Shown here piece by piece: positions 24,227 through 35,614 of a stretch of 64,000 nucleotides of DNA (its first letter is position 1; every line of letters starts with the position of its first letter). The notes below the pieces were generated by a model. The model was not told the DNA's origin, did not search any database, and saw only the letters and a program-made list of their open reading frames with translations. The DNA is from Adiantum capillus-veneris (taxonomy: Eukaryota; Streptophyta; Polypodiopsida; Polypodiales; Pteridaceae), in the NCBI GenBank assembly GCA_014529385.2, contig CM043946.1, positions 22,312,577 through 22,376,576 of the forward strand, in the 5' to 3' direction. Made by a program: the position numbers and the translations under genes.

Positions 24227-24237
24227 AAGTGGGAGTT
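24227..24237 (+). other. Copia polypurine tract
   Basis: AAGTGGGAGTT directly precedes the 3' LTR and is identical to the core tract of the small Copia at 2622-2634. Confidence 0.85.
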
Positions 24238-24440
24238 TCTTGCGATTCAAGCCAACTGGCCGGACATCCCACTTACTACTAACCCATCTACTAACTTAAC
24301 CATGTATACACTTATTCTTTTGATATAGAACAGAATAAGGAGCTGCAACAGGATAACGTTGCTATGCACTCCACCCAAAGTAGGTCTCTCTCTCTCTGCT
24401 CTCACACTTGCACTCGCACATGCTTCATGCGGAACCTTCA
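24238..24440 (+). repeat. Copia 3' LTR
   Basis: 203 bp, similar to the 5' LTR with several substitutions and a shorter CT tract, which suggests an old insertion. It ends AACCTTCA and is followed by the duplicated TGTAC. Confidence 0.92.
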
Positions 24441-24445
24441 TGTAC

Positions 24446-25644
24446 AAGAGTCTCTTGCCCTCATCATTAAATTTTTGGTCTCAATTGATCCAAAGATGAG
24501 GTCAACGTCAAGGTGATAGGGAACGAGCTGCAGGGACAAGGCATCGTTAGGAAGATGGACATCACAATGCGAGAAAAGGTTATGAGATTTTATCTTCTCA
24601 ACTCAGACATCATGCAAAAGTGGCTAGAGAGGTACGAAGGGGAAAAGCAACAACGCTTGACAGATCGCCTTCAATTTAAGCGCAACCATGCCACTAGAAA
24701 CCTTCCTTTTCCAGATCATCTTGCTTGACTTTCCAACTGGGTGGTGGTTAGATGCGACAATCTCAGAGGCAAAGAGGAATGGAGTGTTGATTACTGAAGA
24801 GGAAGATGAGATGTCAAGGGTTTGCGATTGGCATGTATATTTCACAACTTCCTTTTCGAGATTCACATGATCACATTGATTTAATCACTTTTAAATTTTG
24901 TGGTTGTAGTATCACAAATATGGAGCTTTATGGTCGCATGGGAAACACTTCAAAGTGCAACGGATCGACAAACAAAGGGTCACTTTTGATAGTGGTGTTA
25001 AGGAAAGCTTCGTCCAAGAAAGTAGGAGTAGTGCCAGGGATGAGAATACAGAGACTAGCCAGCTTGAATACTTTGGCTACATCCAAGACATCTTGAAGAT
25101 TAGCTTTAGAAAGTTTGATATGTTTATCTTTGATGTCAAGTGGTTCAAAGTTATTACCAGCGGCCCTAATGCAACTGTGCGTAAAGAAAAGAGTGTATTG
25201 ATTCAAGTGAACTCTAGGCGGGTGTGGACAGATGCGCGAGATACATTCGTACTTCCGTAGCATTGTGAACAAGTTGTGTTCATACATAATCCACTATGCA
25301 CAGAAAATGATGAGAATGATCTGTCTAAACCCTGTCGGCTCTATGTCGTTCAAGTTTCTCCATGTAGCAAGCAAGTGTATGAAGGATTGGACGTTGAGGT
25401 TGAAGAGGTGATTCATGAACAAAGTGCAGGACCGACGAAAACTTTAAGTTTATATTTTGAGGTGGATGTCAGCAGTGAGCAATTTTCTGAACCTAGAGAT
25501 GAGGTGTTAAATACTGAAGCTGATGCGGAGAGCAACGAAGAAGTAGATTTCGATGACGAAGATGCAGAAGTACAAATTGAGATAGACATCTTTGGTGCAT
25601 CAGATCTCATAGAGGATGAGAGATTAACTAATGATTTTTTCTAG
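24446..25644 (+). pseudogene. CACTA transposase, C-terminal part (DUF4216 region)
   Basis: This continues the transposase after the Copia. First comes a block with FYLLNSDIMQKWLERYE, as in the family's segment before DUF4216. Then, from about 24960 with frame shifts, comes DUF4216-like sequence (EYFGYIQDILKISFRKFD, FIFDVKWFKV, RRVWTDARDTFVLP, HCEQVVFIHNPL). The tail (about 25490-25644) is strongly acidic (NEEVDFDDEDAEVQIEIDI), as is usual for En/Spm TnpD-like proteins, with a stop at 25642. It is inactivated by frameshifts and by the Copia upstream. Confidence 0.85.
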
Positions 25645-25795
25645 GAACTTTTTTTAAAAGTTCTTTTTATTAGTGTACAATACACTTTAGATTCATTCAT
25701 TTGTGTAGCAGCTTCGTTGATCTGTTATTTTATTGATTAAGAATCTCTTTTGTAAACTAATGTATTTTGTGGGTGTTTTTTGTGTATGATTAGCC

Positions 25796-26697
25796 ATGGC
25801 CAATGACGATGAGCCATACTCTCCTAGCTTTAGTTTTCCTGTCACTCTGGTTGGCATGTCACCCGAGCAGATGGGCTCGTTTTTATCTCAGTTCACACAA
25901 GAGCAGATCGCGATGGAACAACACCTTTGGGTAGCAGGTCCCTCTAGACCTACTACGACCGACCCTATGCCCGGGACTAGTGTGGTCCCTACACCGAGCA
26001 GCCCCACACCTCAGACTAGTGTGCCCCCTATGCCTAGGACTCGTGTGTCCCCTACACGGATAGGTGGTTCATCCTCGAGACGAGGTAGACATTGTTCTGG
26101 AGGTGGTGGTTACTGTGGTAGCGGTTCTACCAATCTGTCCACACCACCGAGAGAGCGTCCACACCACCAAGAGAGCATCCACCACTCTCTTCAGTAGATA
26201 GTTCATCGATTGGCACACCACGTACACCTTGGGGATCACACGAGCATGATCCTAGCAAGGTGTACAAGAGCAGGGATAGGGCTGTTGTGGCGAATAGGGT
26301 TGGAAAGGCCATGTGACAAAGGATTCGACAGCTCTGTACGATTCAGTTTGATCACTCGGTGATGGAGGTTTGGGATAACCTCAATGTTGAAAGAAAGAAT
26401 TGCATTGTCGAGACCATTCACAGAGAGTATAGGCCGGCAGAGGGGTACGATCCAGTCTCGAACCCCTGGATTTTGAGCATGGCGAAGTCCACAATGTCAC
26501 ACCATCGGTCAGAGGCGAGAGACAGGTACAATGACGGTAGTCCCAAGCCGGCATGGTTGGACACAGAGGAGTGGGCGGGGATTGCACGAGAGACACAAGA
26601 CAATCCTCAGAGATTTCAGCAGCAGAGAGATGCAGCCAGAGCACGCTTGGAGTCTGCTGAAGCGTCACATCTTATACGCTTCGACATGAGTTTGTAA
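25796..26697 (+). pseudogene. Second CACTA ORF (TnpA/ORF1-like)
   Basis: It starts at 25796 (MANDDEPYSPSFSFPVTLVG). A Pro/Ser/Thr-rich N-terminal half (25920-26190) is followed, after a frame change, by a charged segment (VYKSRDRAVVANRVG, EVWDNLNVERKNCIVETIH, WLDTEEWAGIARETQDN, RDAARARLESAEA). That layout resembles the Transposase_24-type second protein of plant CACTA elements. A donor-like GTAAGT follows at 26695, so a further exon at about 26760-26870 is possible. The family assignment rests mainly on position and general pattern. Confidence 0.55.
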
Positions 26698-26914
26698 GTA
26701 TTATACGTATGCTTCAATTTATAGAAACTATATATATTATGTGAAGATTTATCGTGAAGCGTCCTCCGACACGCCGAGAAAAGAAGTATGGGTACAAGCA
26801 TGACTTGTGGCCCTTTTGACCCAGCTGTTGCAGGAGGAGGAAGAGGACATCGACTGGAAGGCATTACCATGAGGATCTTCTCACTCAGTGATTATTGCAT
26901 ATGTACGGTTTTGT

Positions 26915-27180
26915 AGTGCTTATGTTTATGGTTTATGGTTATGTTTATGGTATGGCACATATGTTATGGTTAAGATTTGGCAATCAAGTTAACGTTATGG
27001 TTTTGATATGATGGTATGGCAGTCATGTGATGGTTATGGTTATGGTTATGGTTATAGTTATGGTTGTGCAATGATGGTATGGCTATTATGGTTATGGTAT
27101 GACAAACAAGTTATGGTAATGGTTATGGTATGGCAAACAGGTTATGTTTATGGTTTTGCAGTTTTTGACTCATGTTTTAA
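26915..27180. repeat. GGTTAT-type minisatellite
   Basis: Irregular repeats of GGTTAT and GGTATGGCA in the CACTA 3' non-coding part, for example GGTTATGGTTATGGTTATGG near 27033. Confidence 0.85.
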
Positions 27181-27399
27181 TTATGGTTATAAAATCTTTA
27201 TGCCATTATGCTATGATCAAGCTTTTGATTTTGTGGTTATGTTTTTCTTAAAATTTTGCTAATTGCCATACACTCGCTCTTTAGCGTCAGCTTGTAGGTG
27301 GACTGCGATTGCTTGTGCACTCTTCCTTTGGGCTGAGAGGGTTGTTTTCTTTTGCTGCAGTACATGCAGCATCAGTTCCCAACCCCTCTTTGCCCAAAA

Positions 27400-27676
27400 A
27401 AAGTTTCAAGTTTGGTCGTCGAAACAAAGTATGGTATAAGCGTCGGTATAGACCTCGCTAGCCGCATCGAAATATGCTACAATATTATCGGCGGTTATTC
27501 CATTGCAAATTTCGATGCTCATTTCATGGTTTATTCCGATGCTTAATATACCGGTACTTATACCGACGTTACGTTACCAACATCTCTTCCGAGGCCTATT
27601 TCAGTGCTTTTTAGTTTAAAACTAACTTTTTTTCGTCAGTATTTGCGCACCGATTTCTGTGTGCCATATTGTAATG
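27400..27676 (+). repeat. CACTA 3' subterminal region and terminal inverted repeat
   Basis: Contains CGTCGG, ATACCGGTAC and ACCGACG motifs like those at the 5' end. It closes with ATATTGTAATG, the inverse of the 5' terminus with three differences, then the target copy CGC. Confidence 0.72.
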
Positions 27677-27784
27677 CGCATATATCACACTATGTACATC
27701 ATAGCATTTGGTCCCACATAGCAAAAGCATTGAGAGTGAGGTAGATATTTTAGTTTCACATTATGTATGTACCACAGCACGACA
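27677..27784 (-). repeat. Gypsy-A 3' LTR, start (U3) part
   Basis: On the minus strand the LTR starts TGTCGTGCTGTGGTACATAC, close to the LTR start TGTCGTGTTGTGACACGTAC at 49739. The CACTA element interrupts it at 27676. The remaining part is 13330-14260. Confidence 0.75.
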
Positions 27785-27800
27785 CCCACCCCCTCTAAAC
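27785..27800 (-). other. Gypsy-A polypurine tract
   Basis: On the minus strand, TTTAGAGGGGGTGGG directly precedes the LTR. The gag-only array at 49.7-61.7 kb has TTTAGAGGGGGTGGA in the same place, and GGATGTGCA lies just upstream in both. Confidence 0.85.
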
Positions 27801-27852
27801 TTGCACATCCTCTAGTATGCCATACATATCTTTTACAGGTTCACTCTTCATT

Positions 27853-30408
27853 TTAGTCAATATACATATCAATTTCGTCATCACTTGCAACGAAGTCCAG
27901 TGCATCATCATCTCTTTCTTCATCTTCATCCATAACATATTCATCAAAGCCTTCATTTTGACTTTCTTGTGAAACAAAGGGATCTATATCGCCTCTTCTT
28001 TTGAACAATTTAATTATTTTTCCTGCAATGGGAACCTTCGTTTCTGTACCATCCAACTCATGCAAGGTATAAGTTGCATTACCATGTACATGTTTAACCA
28101 CATAAGGACCAAACCATATTTTTGAAAGCTTTCTTATCATTGAATGTTGGTTATCAAGACTACTGTCATAGACGAACACCCAATCACCTTTCTCAATAGC
28201 TCTAGGTTTGAGCTTGTGCCTTTTATCAGATTTGTCCTTATTCTTCAACCTTGCATCTTTTGATCGTGCTATTGTAATCTCAATATATTGAGGCCTTCTT
28301 TCTAATTGTTTTATGTGCAAAGCAAGGTCTTCCCTACTCATTCCATCTTCCCAAGGCAATACATTCCATGTGGGAATCACATCTTCAATTGGAATTATAG
28401 GTTTCTGAACATACATCAACTCAAAAGGCATATAACCAGTAATTGAGCTATGCGTTGTACGATTAGCCCATAAAGCATAAGGCAATAGCCTAGGCCACTC
28501 TCCCATTTTTTCTTTGCAAGCCTTAGCCAAAGCTTTAATTATAGGAGGATATCCACGTTCTAATTTACCATTCCCTTCAGGTTTGTATGCAGTAGTGAGA
28601 GAGTTTACTGCCCAATCTAGAGAAAAACTCCCTGGCTTTGTCAACATCCAACTCACCTCTATCCGCTGTTATTTTCCCAACACATCCATAACGGCTAATC
28701 ATATCGTCTAAGAGGAACTTACATTTCCCTTCTGTGCTTTTTGTTCTTAAAGCACGACCTTCAACGTGGTTGGTCAAATCTTCCCGTGCAAGCACTAAGT
28801 ATCTCATTTTCCATAAGCCCAACGCCATTGTGACCAAATGTACTACCCACTTATAGTGCATAGCCAATGGGTATGTAGGGTGCAACCCATCACGATGATG
28901 TACATTTGAATACATTTGACATCTTTCACAAGAATCCACAAAATGAGATACATTTTTTTACATACCTTTCCACCAATATATCTCTTTGATTTTAGTAAAC
29001 GTGGCCCATACACCTCTGTGCCCAGCATAAAGACTCTCATGAAACTTTTTGATAAAGTCTCTTTTACTGTTCTCATCATTCACAACCCTCAATGGCATCC
29101 CATTTCTTTGTTTTGAATGCTTCCAAAGTATCCATCTTTCAAAAAGTATCCGTAGGCTTTTCTACGTATTCTTTTGAACTCTTGATCAGTCTACCAGTCT
29201 TGCCTTGTCAAAGTGTTCAAATAGCACCCAATGAGCAACCAGTCACCTTGATATAGGTCCTTTGTAAATGACTCAAGTACATTTGATAGGCAAACATGAT
29301 CACCCTTGGCATGAGAGATACTATAGAACCTTGTGCCCTACATCATCGCCCTTGACATGTCCAACCATGTCTTCTTCATCTTCATACCTTACTCTTGAAA
29401 TCATATCTGCAACTGGATTATCTTTTCCTGCAATATGCTAAAATTCTAGATTTAAGGACTTTATGTAGGCAATCCATCTCAACATAGCAATGTCTGGAGT
29501 TGAGCAGCTTATGATTATTCCAAGAAGGGGTAGACATCTAGTCTCCACTATTACATTTGCTCCTATCAAATACTCTTTGTCACATTTCAATGTTGTGACT
29601 ACTCCCCATAACTCTCTTTTTACCTATGCATAGTTGGATTGATGAGCGCTTAGGACCTTTGCTCCAAATCTCACCACGTATCTCTTGCCATCATCATCAT
29701 CTTGCCCAATCGCCCATCCAATTCCTGTGGGGCTAGTATCCACTGTCACATTTACATGTCTTCCACATTCATAGTTTACTTTCCTCAAATTTGGAGACAT
29801 AAGCAACAACTTCTTTAGTTTTCTCATGGCATGGGTATGCATTTCTTCCCATTGAAACTTTTTGTTCTTTCTCAAAAGTTGATACAAAGGCTCTGCTAGG
29901 TGTGCATAATGCGGAATCTAGATAACATAAAACACGCATGCACCCAAGAACCTTCGAACCTCAATCACATTTATACATTTCTCGTTCATTCTTTGAATTA
30001 CATCAATCTTTGTAGGACAATGCCTTCTGCTATATGGCGTGCACATATGTCCTACAATAAGAACTTCATTAACACCAAACACCGACTTTTGGCCAGACAA
30101 GGTAAGGTTCACCTCTTCCAATCTTGACAAGATATTATCACAATCATTGATATGGTTTTTCCACATACTTGCGACACCCCTTCAAGTCCAGAGCCACATC
30201 TATATCACTTATGTCACAACAGTTTATTGGCACATTATCAAGGAAAGGCATTTTAGTTTGAGGCACATAGGACTTTGTTACCATTCATAATATGCGTAGC
30301 TAAATTAGTTGCTCCCTCATCTAAGGTGCAGATCCTTACCAAACCCAAAGGTGTCTCATGGTAGTCAGGTTCTTGCTTTCCATTGCTAGTTGGATTTGAT
30401 CATACCTG
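27853..30408 (-). pseudogene. Gypsy-A pol (reverse transcriptase, RNase H, integrase), 5'-truncated
   Basis: Minus strand, in order from 30408. Partial reverse transcriptase (YDQIQLAMESKNLT, LDEGATNLATHIMN), thumb (ILSRLEEVNLTLSGQKSVFG, RRFLGACVFY). RNase H-like MRKLKKLLLMSPNL, VTVDTSPTGIGWAIGQ. Integrase zinc finger end DSCERCQM near 28930. Integrase core with KWVVHLVTMALG (His where the first catalytic Asp is expected), ITADRGEL (second Asp), and NGKLERGYPPI (Glu). The long C-terminal frame 28656-27853 has ALWANRTTHSSITGYMPFEL and KIWFGPYVVKHVHGNATYTL, and a very acidic tail. The 5' LTR, gag and protease are missing, as the element is cut at 30408. Frameshifts occur between domains. Confidence 0.88.
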
Positions 30409-31147
30409 TGGTGCAACCTACTTGGTGTGTTCTCTAAGACGGCTCAATGATTGTGAATACTTACTACGAAGAGCGTGTATACGTGTGTGCATAGACCATT
30501 GGAGCGTGTATACGTGCGTGCATCGATCATTGGAGTCGAGAGATGGATGTGGTTCCCTTTGCATGGTGCAATTCCCAAGGCAAAACCCAACACACAAACC
30601 CCCCCTTCCCGTGATGGTGATGGTGTCAATCCTTCCCACTACACTCTACCAAATGCTTGGCTCCTCATGAATTGCCATATATTGCCTCTCTGCATAATGT
30701 TGGCTTGCATTGATGATTTAGTATCCATTTATAGGTGTTGGCTGCTTGGATTATGGTAATCCCAGTGTGGTTAGGGTAAGCTTAATCGCGGAGACAAAGC
30801 AAGTGGTGAGCCCGGTGTGGTTGACCCTTGCTTTGTTTTGGGAGGTTATTAAAAGATGGGAATCTCTAAGTGGGCCTTTGTGACCATCACCTAGAGAGAG
30901 GATATTTACAAAAAATGGAAATTTGCAATGGCTCGGGTGAAAACTAAAGATAATGATGAAAATAACCTATAAATTACTGGAATGACGTCATGGTTGCGTG
31001 CTGCCGGCGAATGGTGTGCTACCGGTGCGTCGATGTCGAACGTACTTCTTTTCGGAGTCGGTCGAGGCATGCCGTCGGCGCATTTTCTCTTTTTGTTGTT
31101 GGCGGCACGTGCTTTGGATCCTTCTTCTTTATTCGTCGATGTCGTAG
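30409..31147 (-). repeat. Gypsy-B left LTR copy, truncated
   Basis: This segment matches 41289-42195 over its whole length, from TGGTGCAACCTACTTGGTG to TTCTTCTTTATTCGTCG, apart from poly-C insertions and small indels. It is most simply the 3' LTR of a minus-strand Gypsy. A purine-rich stretch on the minus strand (AAAGGAAAAAAACGA) lies just inside it. The outer end found in the right copy (40957-41288) is missing here. The orientation is an inference. Confidence 0.6.
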
Positions 31148-31179
31148 TCGTTTTTTTCCTTTGTATTTGTGGTGCAGTG

Positions 31180-31180
31180 C

Positions 31181-31232
<52 letters not shown>

Positions 31233-31624
31233 ATTGGTTCATGAGGACGGGTGTGTGTGTATATATGTATATGTAGGTGTGTGCATAAACGTGCGTGGGA
31301 AGGGGTTATATATATACAATATATATATATATATATATTATAATTTTTTTTCGTTGATGGTTGACGGCCGACTGCTTGCTAAAAGTACGCCAGGTGGATT
31401 GGGGGGGGGGCGGGGGGGGGGGAAGATGGGGCAGAGAGAGAGCGTGAGTGTGTGTGCGGTGTGTGTGGGTATGGTGTGTGTGTGTATTATGTGTGTGTGT
31501 GTGTATGGTCTGCTGCGGCCTGAGCGCCGGAGTGGGAGAGAGATAGGGTGCTATTGTGGGCTCGTGCACAGCGCCAAAGGGGGAGAGCGATGGTGTGTGG
31601 TGTGTGTGCATGTGTGTGTGTGTG

Positions 31625-31661
<37 letters not shown>

Positions 31662-31805
31662 TCTACTACCGCAGTCCGTGAGAAGGAGAGAGAGGGAGAT
31701 TTTCTGCGCGGCCTGAGCGCCCGAGATGGAGAGAGAGAGAGAGAGAGGTCCGTGTTGGGCTGAGAGAGAGAGATTGTGAGGGAGAGGGAGGGATAGGGTG
31801 TGTGG

Positions 31806-31893
<88 letters not shown>

Positions 31894-32262
31894 TTAGGGC
31901 CGCGCCTTGTGGGCCGCCAAACAAGAGAGTGAAGGAAGGGGGAAGGGTGGGGGGTGGGGGGGGGGGGGGGTTTGGCAATGGAGTGGGGTAGGGGAGATGT
32001 GTGGGTGAGAGGGAGAGGGAATATATTCTACTGTCTTGCATGGGATCTTAAGGATGATAGGTGGGGAGCAAGTCAATGGGTGGGAGTGAAGGAATATATC
32101 AGCGGGCCAAGGGGGAGGGAATGAGGCCGAGGGGAGAGTGAGGCAAGCGGGTGGGGAAGAGGGGGGAGGGGTCGGGGAAAGAATATTAGCGGGCCAAAGG
32201 GGGGGGGTAATGAGAGTGGGGGGGGAATGTAAAGGGTGAGTGTAAGAATACGGGAGAGCAGA

Positions 32263-32302
<40 letters not shown>

Positions 32303-32435
32303 CGGCTCAAATAGAGGGAGCACAGGAGTGAGGTCGGGGGGGTGGGGTGCTCAAAGCTTGCACCTGGGGGGGTAATGAGAGTGGGGGTAAATTTGGGAGA
32401 GAGGGAGAGAGGATATTAGAGAAAGGTATGTACAG

Positions 32436-32477
<42 letters not shown>

Positions 32478-32590
32478 ATTATTTTATCCGATGCCCATTG
32501 GGAGGGGGGGGGGGGGGGGGGGGTAATGAGAGTGGGGGGGGGGAATAAGTTTTTTTTTCTTTTTTTTTTTCTTTGATTTTCGAAATAGCC
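31180..32590. repeat. Purine- and G-rich low-complexity block
   Basis: About 1.4 kb of GT (31186-31228), TA, GA and G-run sequence, strongly purine-biased on the plus strand. It includes 38 consecutive G at 32265-32302, G runs at 31402-31421 and 32502-32523, and GA tracts at 31627-31659, 31810-31890 and 32440-32469. Open frames here are only translations of the repeats. It lies between Gypsy-B pol and its left LTR. Confidence 0.95.
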
Positions 32591-32612
32591 CTCTCCCTTT
32601 GGCTAGAGGCAT

Positions 32613-33962
32613 TCATGCTTCTAGCCCTTCTTCTGCTTCCTCAGTTGTAGAGTTAGAGGGTTCTCCCTCCTCTGGAATGTCTAGCAGGAATTCTGGGTCA
32701 AACCTAAGAAAATACCTTTTCAGTCTCCATCCATTGACCTTAGTCTTGTGAAGTCTCCCATCTGCTTCCATCAGCTTATAGCTGCCGTTGTCATAGCGTT
32801 TCTTGATGATGAATGGCCCTTCCCATCTGGGTTGAAATTTCTTATCCTTTCTAGTGTCAAATCTGTTGTCGTATCGCAGTACTAGCTTGCCTTTTTCCAG
32901 TCCCTTTTCTTTAAGCCCTTGGTTGAAAGAGAGCCGATGTCGTTCTACATGTGCTTCATAGTGATTGATTGCTTCTTCCCTATCCATTTGGAGCCTCTCT
33001 AGATCCAAGATGTGGTTTCGAAGGTTTACAATTGGACGATGTGTCTGGCTAGCCAAGACTCGTAAGCTGGCTATTTGTACCTCAATGGGTAGAATTGCCT
33101 CCTTCCCATAAACTAGATGGAAAGGAGTGAAACCTAGTGATGTTCGGAACGTTGTTCTGTAGGCCCAAAGAGCTGCCATGAGATGTTTATCCCAATCCCC
33201 TGTGTGGTTGTTCACCTGTTTTGTGATGATCTTGCAAATCATTCCATTTACCCTCTCTACCAGACCATTGCATTGTGGATAGTATGGTGTGGAATGCCGA
33301 CGTGTGATGCCTAACTTCTTCATCAGTTCTCCCACCAAATCACCTCTGAATCCTGGTCCTGTATCTGATATTATCTCAAGAGGAGTGCCAAAACGGCAAA
33401 CGATATGCTCAAAAATGAACTTTGCCACCTCTTGGCCTGTAATGCGAGTGATATCTAGAGGAAAATGACCACCGCAGACGTCGTCATGGCAACTTGAACT
33501 TACCTCTGTGATTTCACTGGAGGTTGGCACCCGCCTGAGAATTTGATATTTGCCCTTACAATACAAGTGGCCGTCTATAAGGCGGTACCTAGTAGCCTTC
33601 CTTACCAGCCGCTGTTTTTGGCCTTTGGTGTGTCCTGTTGGACATTCTCCTGTATCTAGAAAACTGATGATATCAGGCATAGCATCACTACCTTGGAAGA
33701 GGGGTAGTTTTAATTTAATCGCCCCTACGGGAACATCTTGTATTCTTTCTTTAGCTAGCGCATCTGCCTCTTGATTTTCTGCTCTGGGGACATGGAATAG
33801 TTTCACTGCTTCAAACTTCTTTAGAAGGTCCTTAACTTGGCGAAGTTGACCAAGGAAAACCTGATTTTTGCAATCCCACGTGCCATTTATCTGCCTTATC
33901 AAAAGCAAAGTGTCGCCAAACACATTTAGGCGCTGAATTCTTTGTGAAATACATTGTTCCAA
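32613..33962 (-). pseudogene. Gypsy-B RNase H tail and integrase
   Basis: An open minus-strand frame of 449 codons. The RNase H end (GDTLLLIRQINGTW, VPRAENQEADALAKE) is followed by the H2C2 start (DGHLYCKGKYQILRRVP, then HDDVCGGHF). The sequence then jumps straight to DITRITGQEVAKFIFEHIV, so the rest of the zinc finger and the first catalytic Asp are deleted. The remaining core has LEIISDTGPGF (second Asp) and NGLVERVNGMI (Glu). A GPFIIKKRYDNGSYKLMEAD-type C-terminal module follows, ending in an acidic tail. The reading frame is intact across the deletion, but the product could not be a working integrase. Confidence 0.9.
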
Positions 33963-34043
33963 CCCAAGGATTAGGGCTGCATATTATGGTTCATTGTTGG
34001 AGTGGGAGTGTAATAACTGCCCCATGGAGAATACTCTTTCTTG

Positions 34044-35614
34044 CTATTCATTGAAAATGACCATGCCTGCTGCTGACTGATCCATTGTTCTCTTGTATGC
34101 TCCGTCAAAGAAAAGAGGGTGAGCTCTCTCTAGCCTAGGACTTTCTATCGTTGGTATTTCTTCCTTTGCTTCCGTGTTGACGTTCAGCTTCTTCTCATAA
34201 AGGCGATGAGTGAGAATTCCCGCTAAACTAGCCCTGGTGGAGTTTTCTACTTGCATGGTGTAGTCAAACTCTTGTAGTCTAATTAACCATTTTGAGATCC
34301 TAGATGAGACATCCATGTGTCACATTACATATGGGAAGACCTCCTCCATTGTCAGGATTACAAAGGGTCTAGGTAGGAGATAGGAGTGGAACTTTGTGGT
34401 AGCAAACATTAGTGCCAGAACCATGTGTTCTACTTCGGTAAATCCTTTTTCTGACGGGGTCATGACCCGACTAGAGAAGTAAATAGGGCGCATGAAAGAA
34501 GTTTTGGAGTCCTTTTGCATTAGCACTGCTCTGAGTGTATCACTTCCCACACTAGGTTTCACATAAAATGGCTCGTCCCACTTAGGAGGTGAAATAGTGG
34601 GAAGCTTAGTTAGGATTTGCTTCACCTCAGTAAACTGCTGCTCGTTCTCTTCACTCCATGAGAAGACATCCCTCTGGGTGAGTTGTTGTAGAGGAAGGAC
34701 CACTTGAGATAGCAGGTGAATGAACCTGTTTAAGTATCTTACCTTTTGAAGGAAAGAAACCAGCTGCTTGGCAGTGGTGGGTGATGATAAAGATACCAGA
34801 GCCTGAATCTTGCTCGGGTCAGCCTCGATTCCTTTTGCTAAAATTACATGACCAAGGAGAGTGACTTTGCTCTCACCAATGTGACACTTGTCCACGTTGA
34901 TTTGGCCACCCAAGGTTTGCAGCCTGGTTAAGCCATCATAGACTTTGCTTAAATGAAGGGCTCGTAAGCTATAAATGAAAAAATTATCTTTGAAAACCCG
35001 TATTGATGTTCCAAAGTAGGGTTGGAAAACAAAAGTCACATAGCATTGAAACGTGGCCGGGGCGTTAGTGAGGCCAAACGGCATCACTCTGTAGGCAAAA
35101 CATCCCCAAGGTGTGATGAAGGTTTTCTTCTTCTGATCCTCCTCCGCAATGCTAATCTAGAAGTATCCTAAGTAGCCATCGCATACTATGTATCATTCGT
35201 GACTTGCCACTTCATTGAGTATTTCATCCTGGAATGGGAGGGGAAAGTGGTCCCTCTTCGTGGCTACATTGGGAGGTTTATAATCCACAAAGACTCTTCA
35301 CTTACCTTTTTTTTTGTGACTACTACTGGGGAGACCCGTTCTGAGTCTTCGACCGGATAGATGAAACCTGCTGGTAGCAAACTTCTCACTTCTTTAAGCA
35401 ATGCCTCTTGTTGGATTACTCCAAGTCTTTTGAGCTTTTGTACTACGGGTTTACTGCCTTCCTTGAGCTTTATGTGGTGTTGTACTACTGTAATTCCTAT
35501 GATCTTATCATAGCCATCAATGAAAAAAGTAGTGAAGTTACCTAACATGGAGACGTACTCCTTCCTTTCTTCATTGGTACTCATTTGAGAGAATTTTTTG
35601 TAACTTACCTGCAT
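34044..35614 (-). pseudogene. Gypsy-B reverse transcriptase and RNase H
   Basis: From 35614 on the minus strand: protease-RT linker (KPVVQKLKRLG, EVRSLLPAGFIYPVEDSERV), then after a broken stretch MMPFGLTNAPATFQCYV. The active-site region reads VFKDNFFIYS where a YVDD box is expected, so the catalytic aspartates are lost. The connection and RNase H continue (LGHVILAKGIEADPSKIQAL, FSWSEENEQQFTEVKQIL, RPIYFSSRVMTPSEKGFTEV). Stops lie near 34320 and between 35090 and 35260. Confidence 0.88.

Larger units (their letters stand above)
18985..24440 (+). mobile_element. Copia LTR retrotransposon, near full length
   Basis: Direct LTRs lie at 18985-19194 and 24238-24440. The target duplication is TGTAC at 18980-18984 and 24441-24445, inside the CACTA transposase. 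The LTR ends are TATTGGGG/TCTTGCGA...CCTTCA. By comparison with the small Copia (TGTTGGGG), the first bases were probably TG and have mutated in both copies. Primer site, gag, protease, integrase, reverse transcriptase, RNase H and purine tract follow in Copia order. Multiple stops and frameshifts show it can no longer encode its own enzymes. Confidence 0.95.
14261..27676 (+). mobile_element. CACTA (En/Spm) DNA transposon with nested Copia
   Basis: The 5' end is CACTACAAGAGG at 14261. The 3' end at 27676 is ATATTGTAATG, the inverse of a decayed CATTACAATAT. CGC flanks both ends (14258-14260 and 27677-27679), the 3-bp target duplication of this superfamily. Subterminal sequence at both ends is rich in CCGACG/CCGGCG-like motifs. 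Inside are a tandem hairpin array, a Transposase_21-type gene, a second ORF, and a 5.46-kb Copia inserted in the transposase. Without the Copia the element is about 8 kb. Stops and frameshifts inactivate it. Confidence 0.82.

Noticed and set aside
31487..32041. Long frames full of Ser-Leu or Arg-Glu repeats here and at 47229-49773
   Set aside because: They are translations of CT/GA microsatellites and are open only because the repeat has no stop in that frame.
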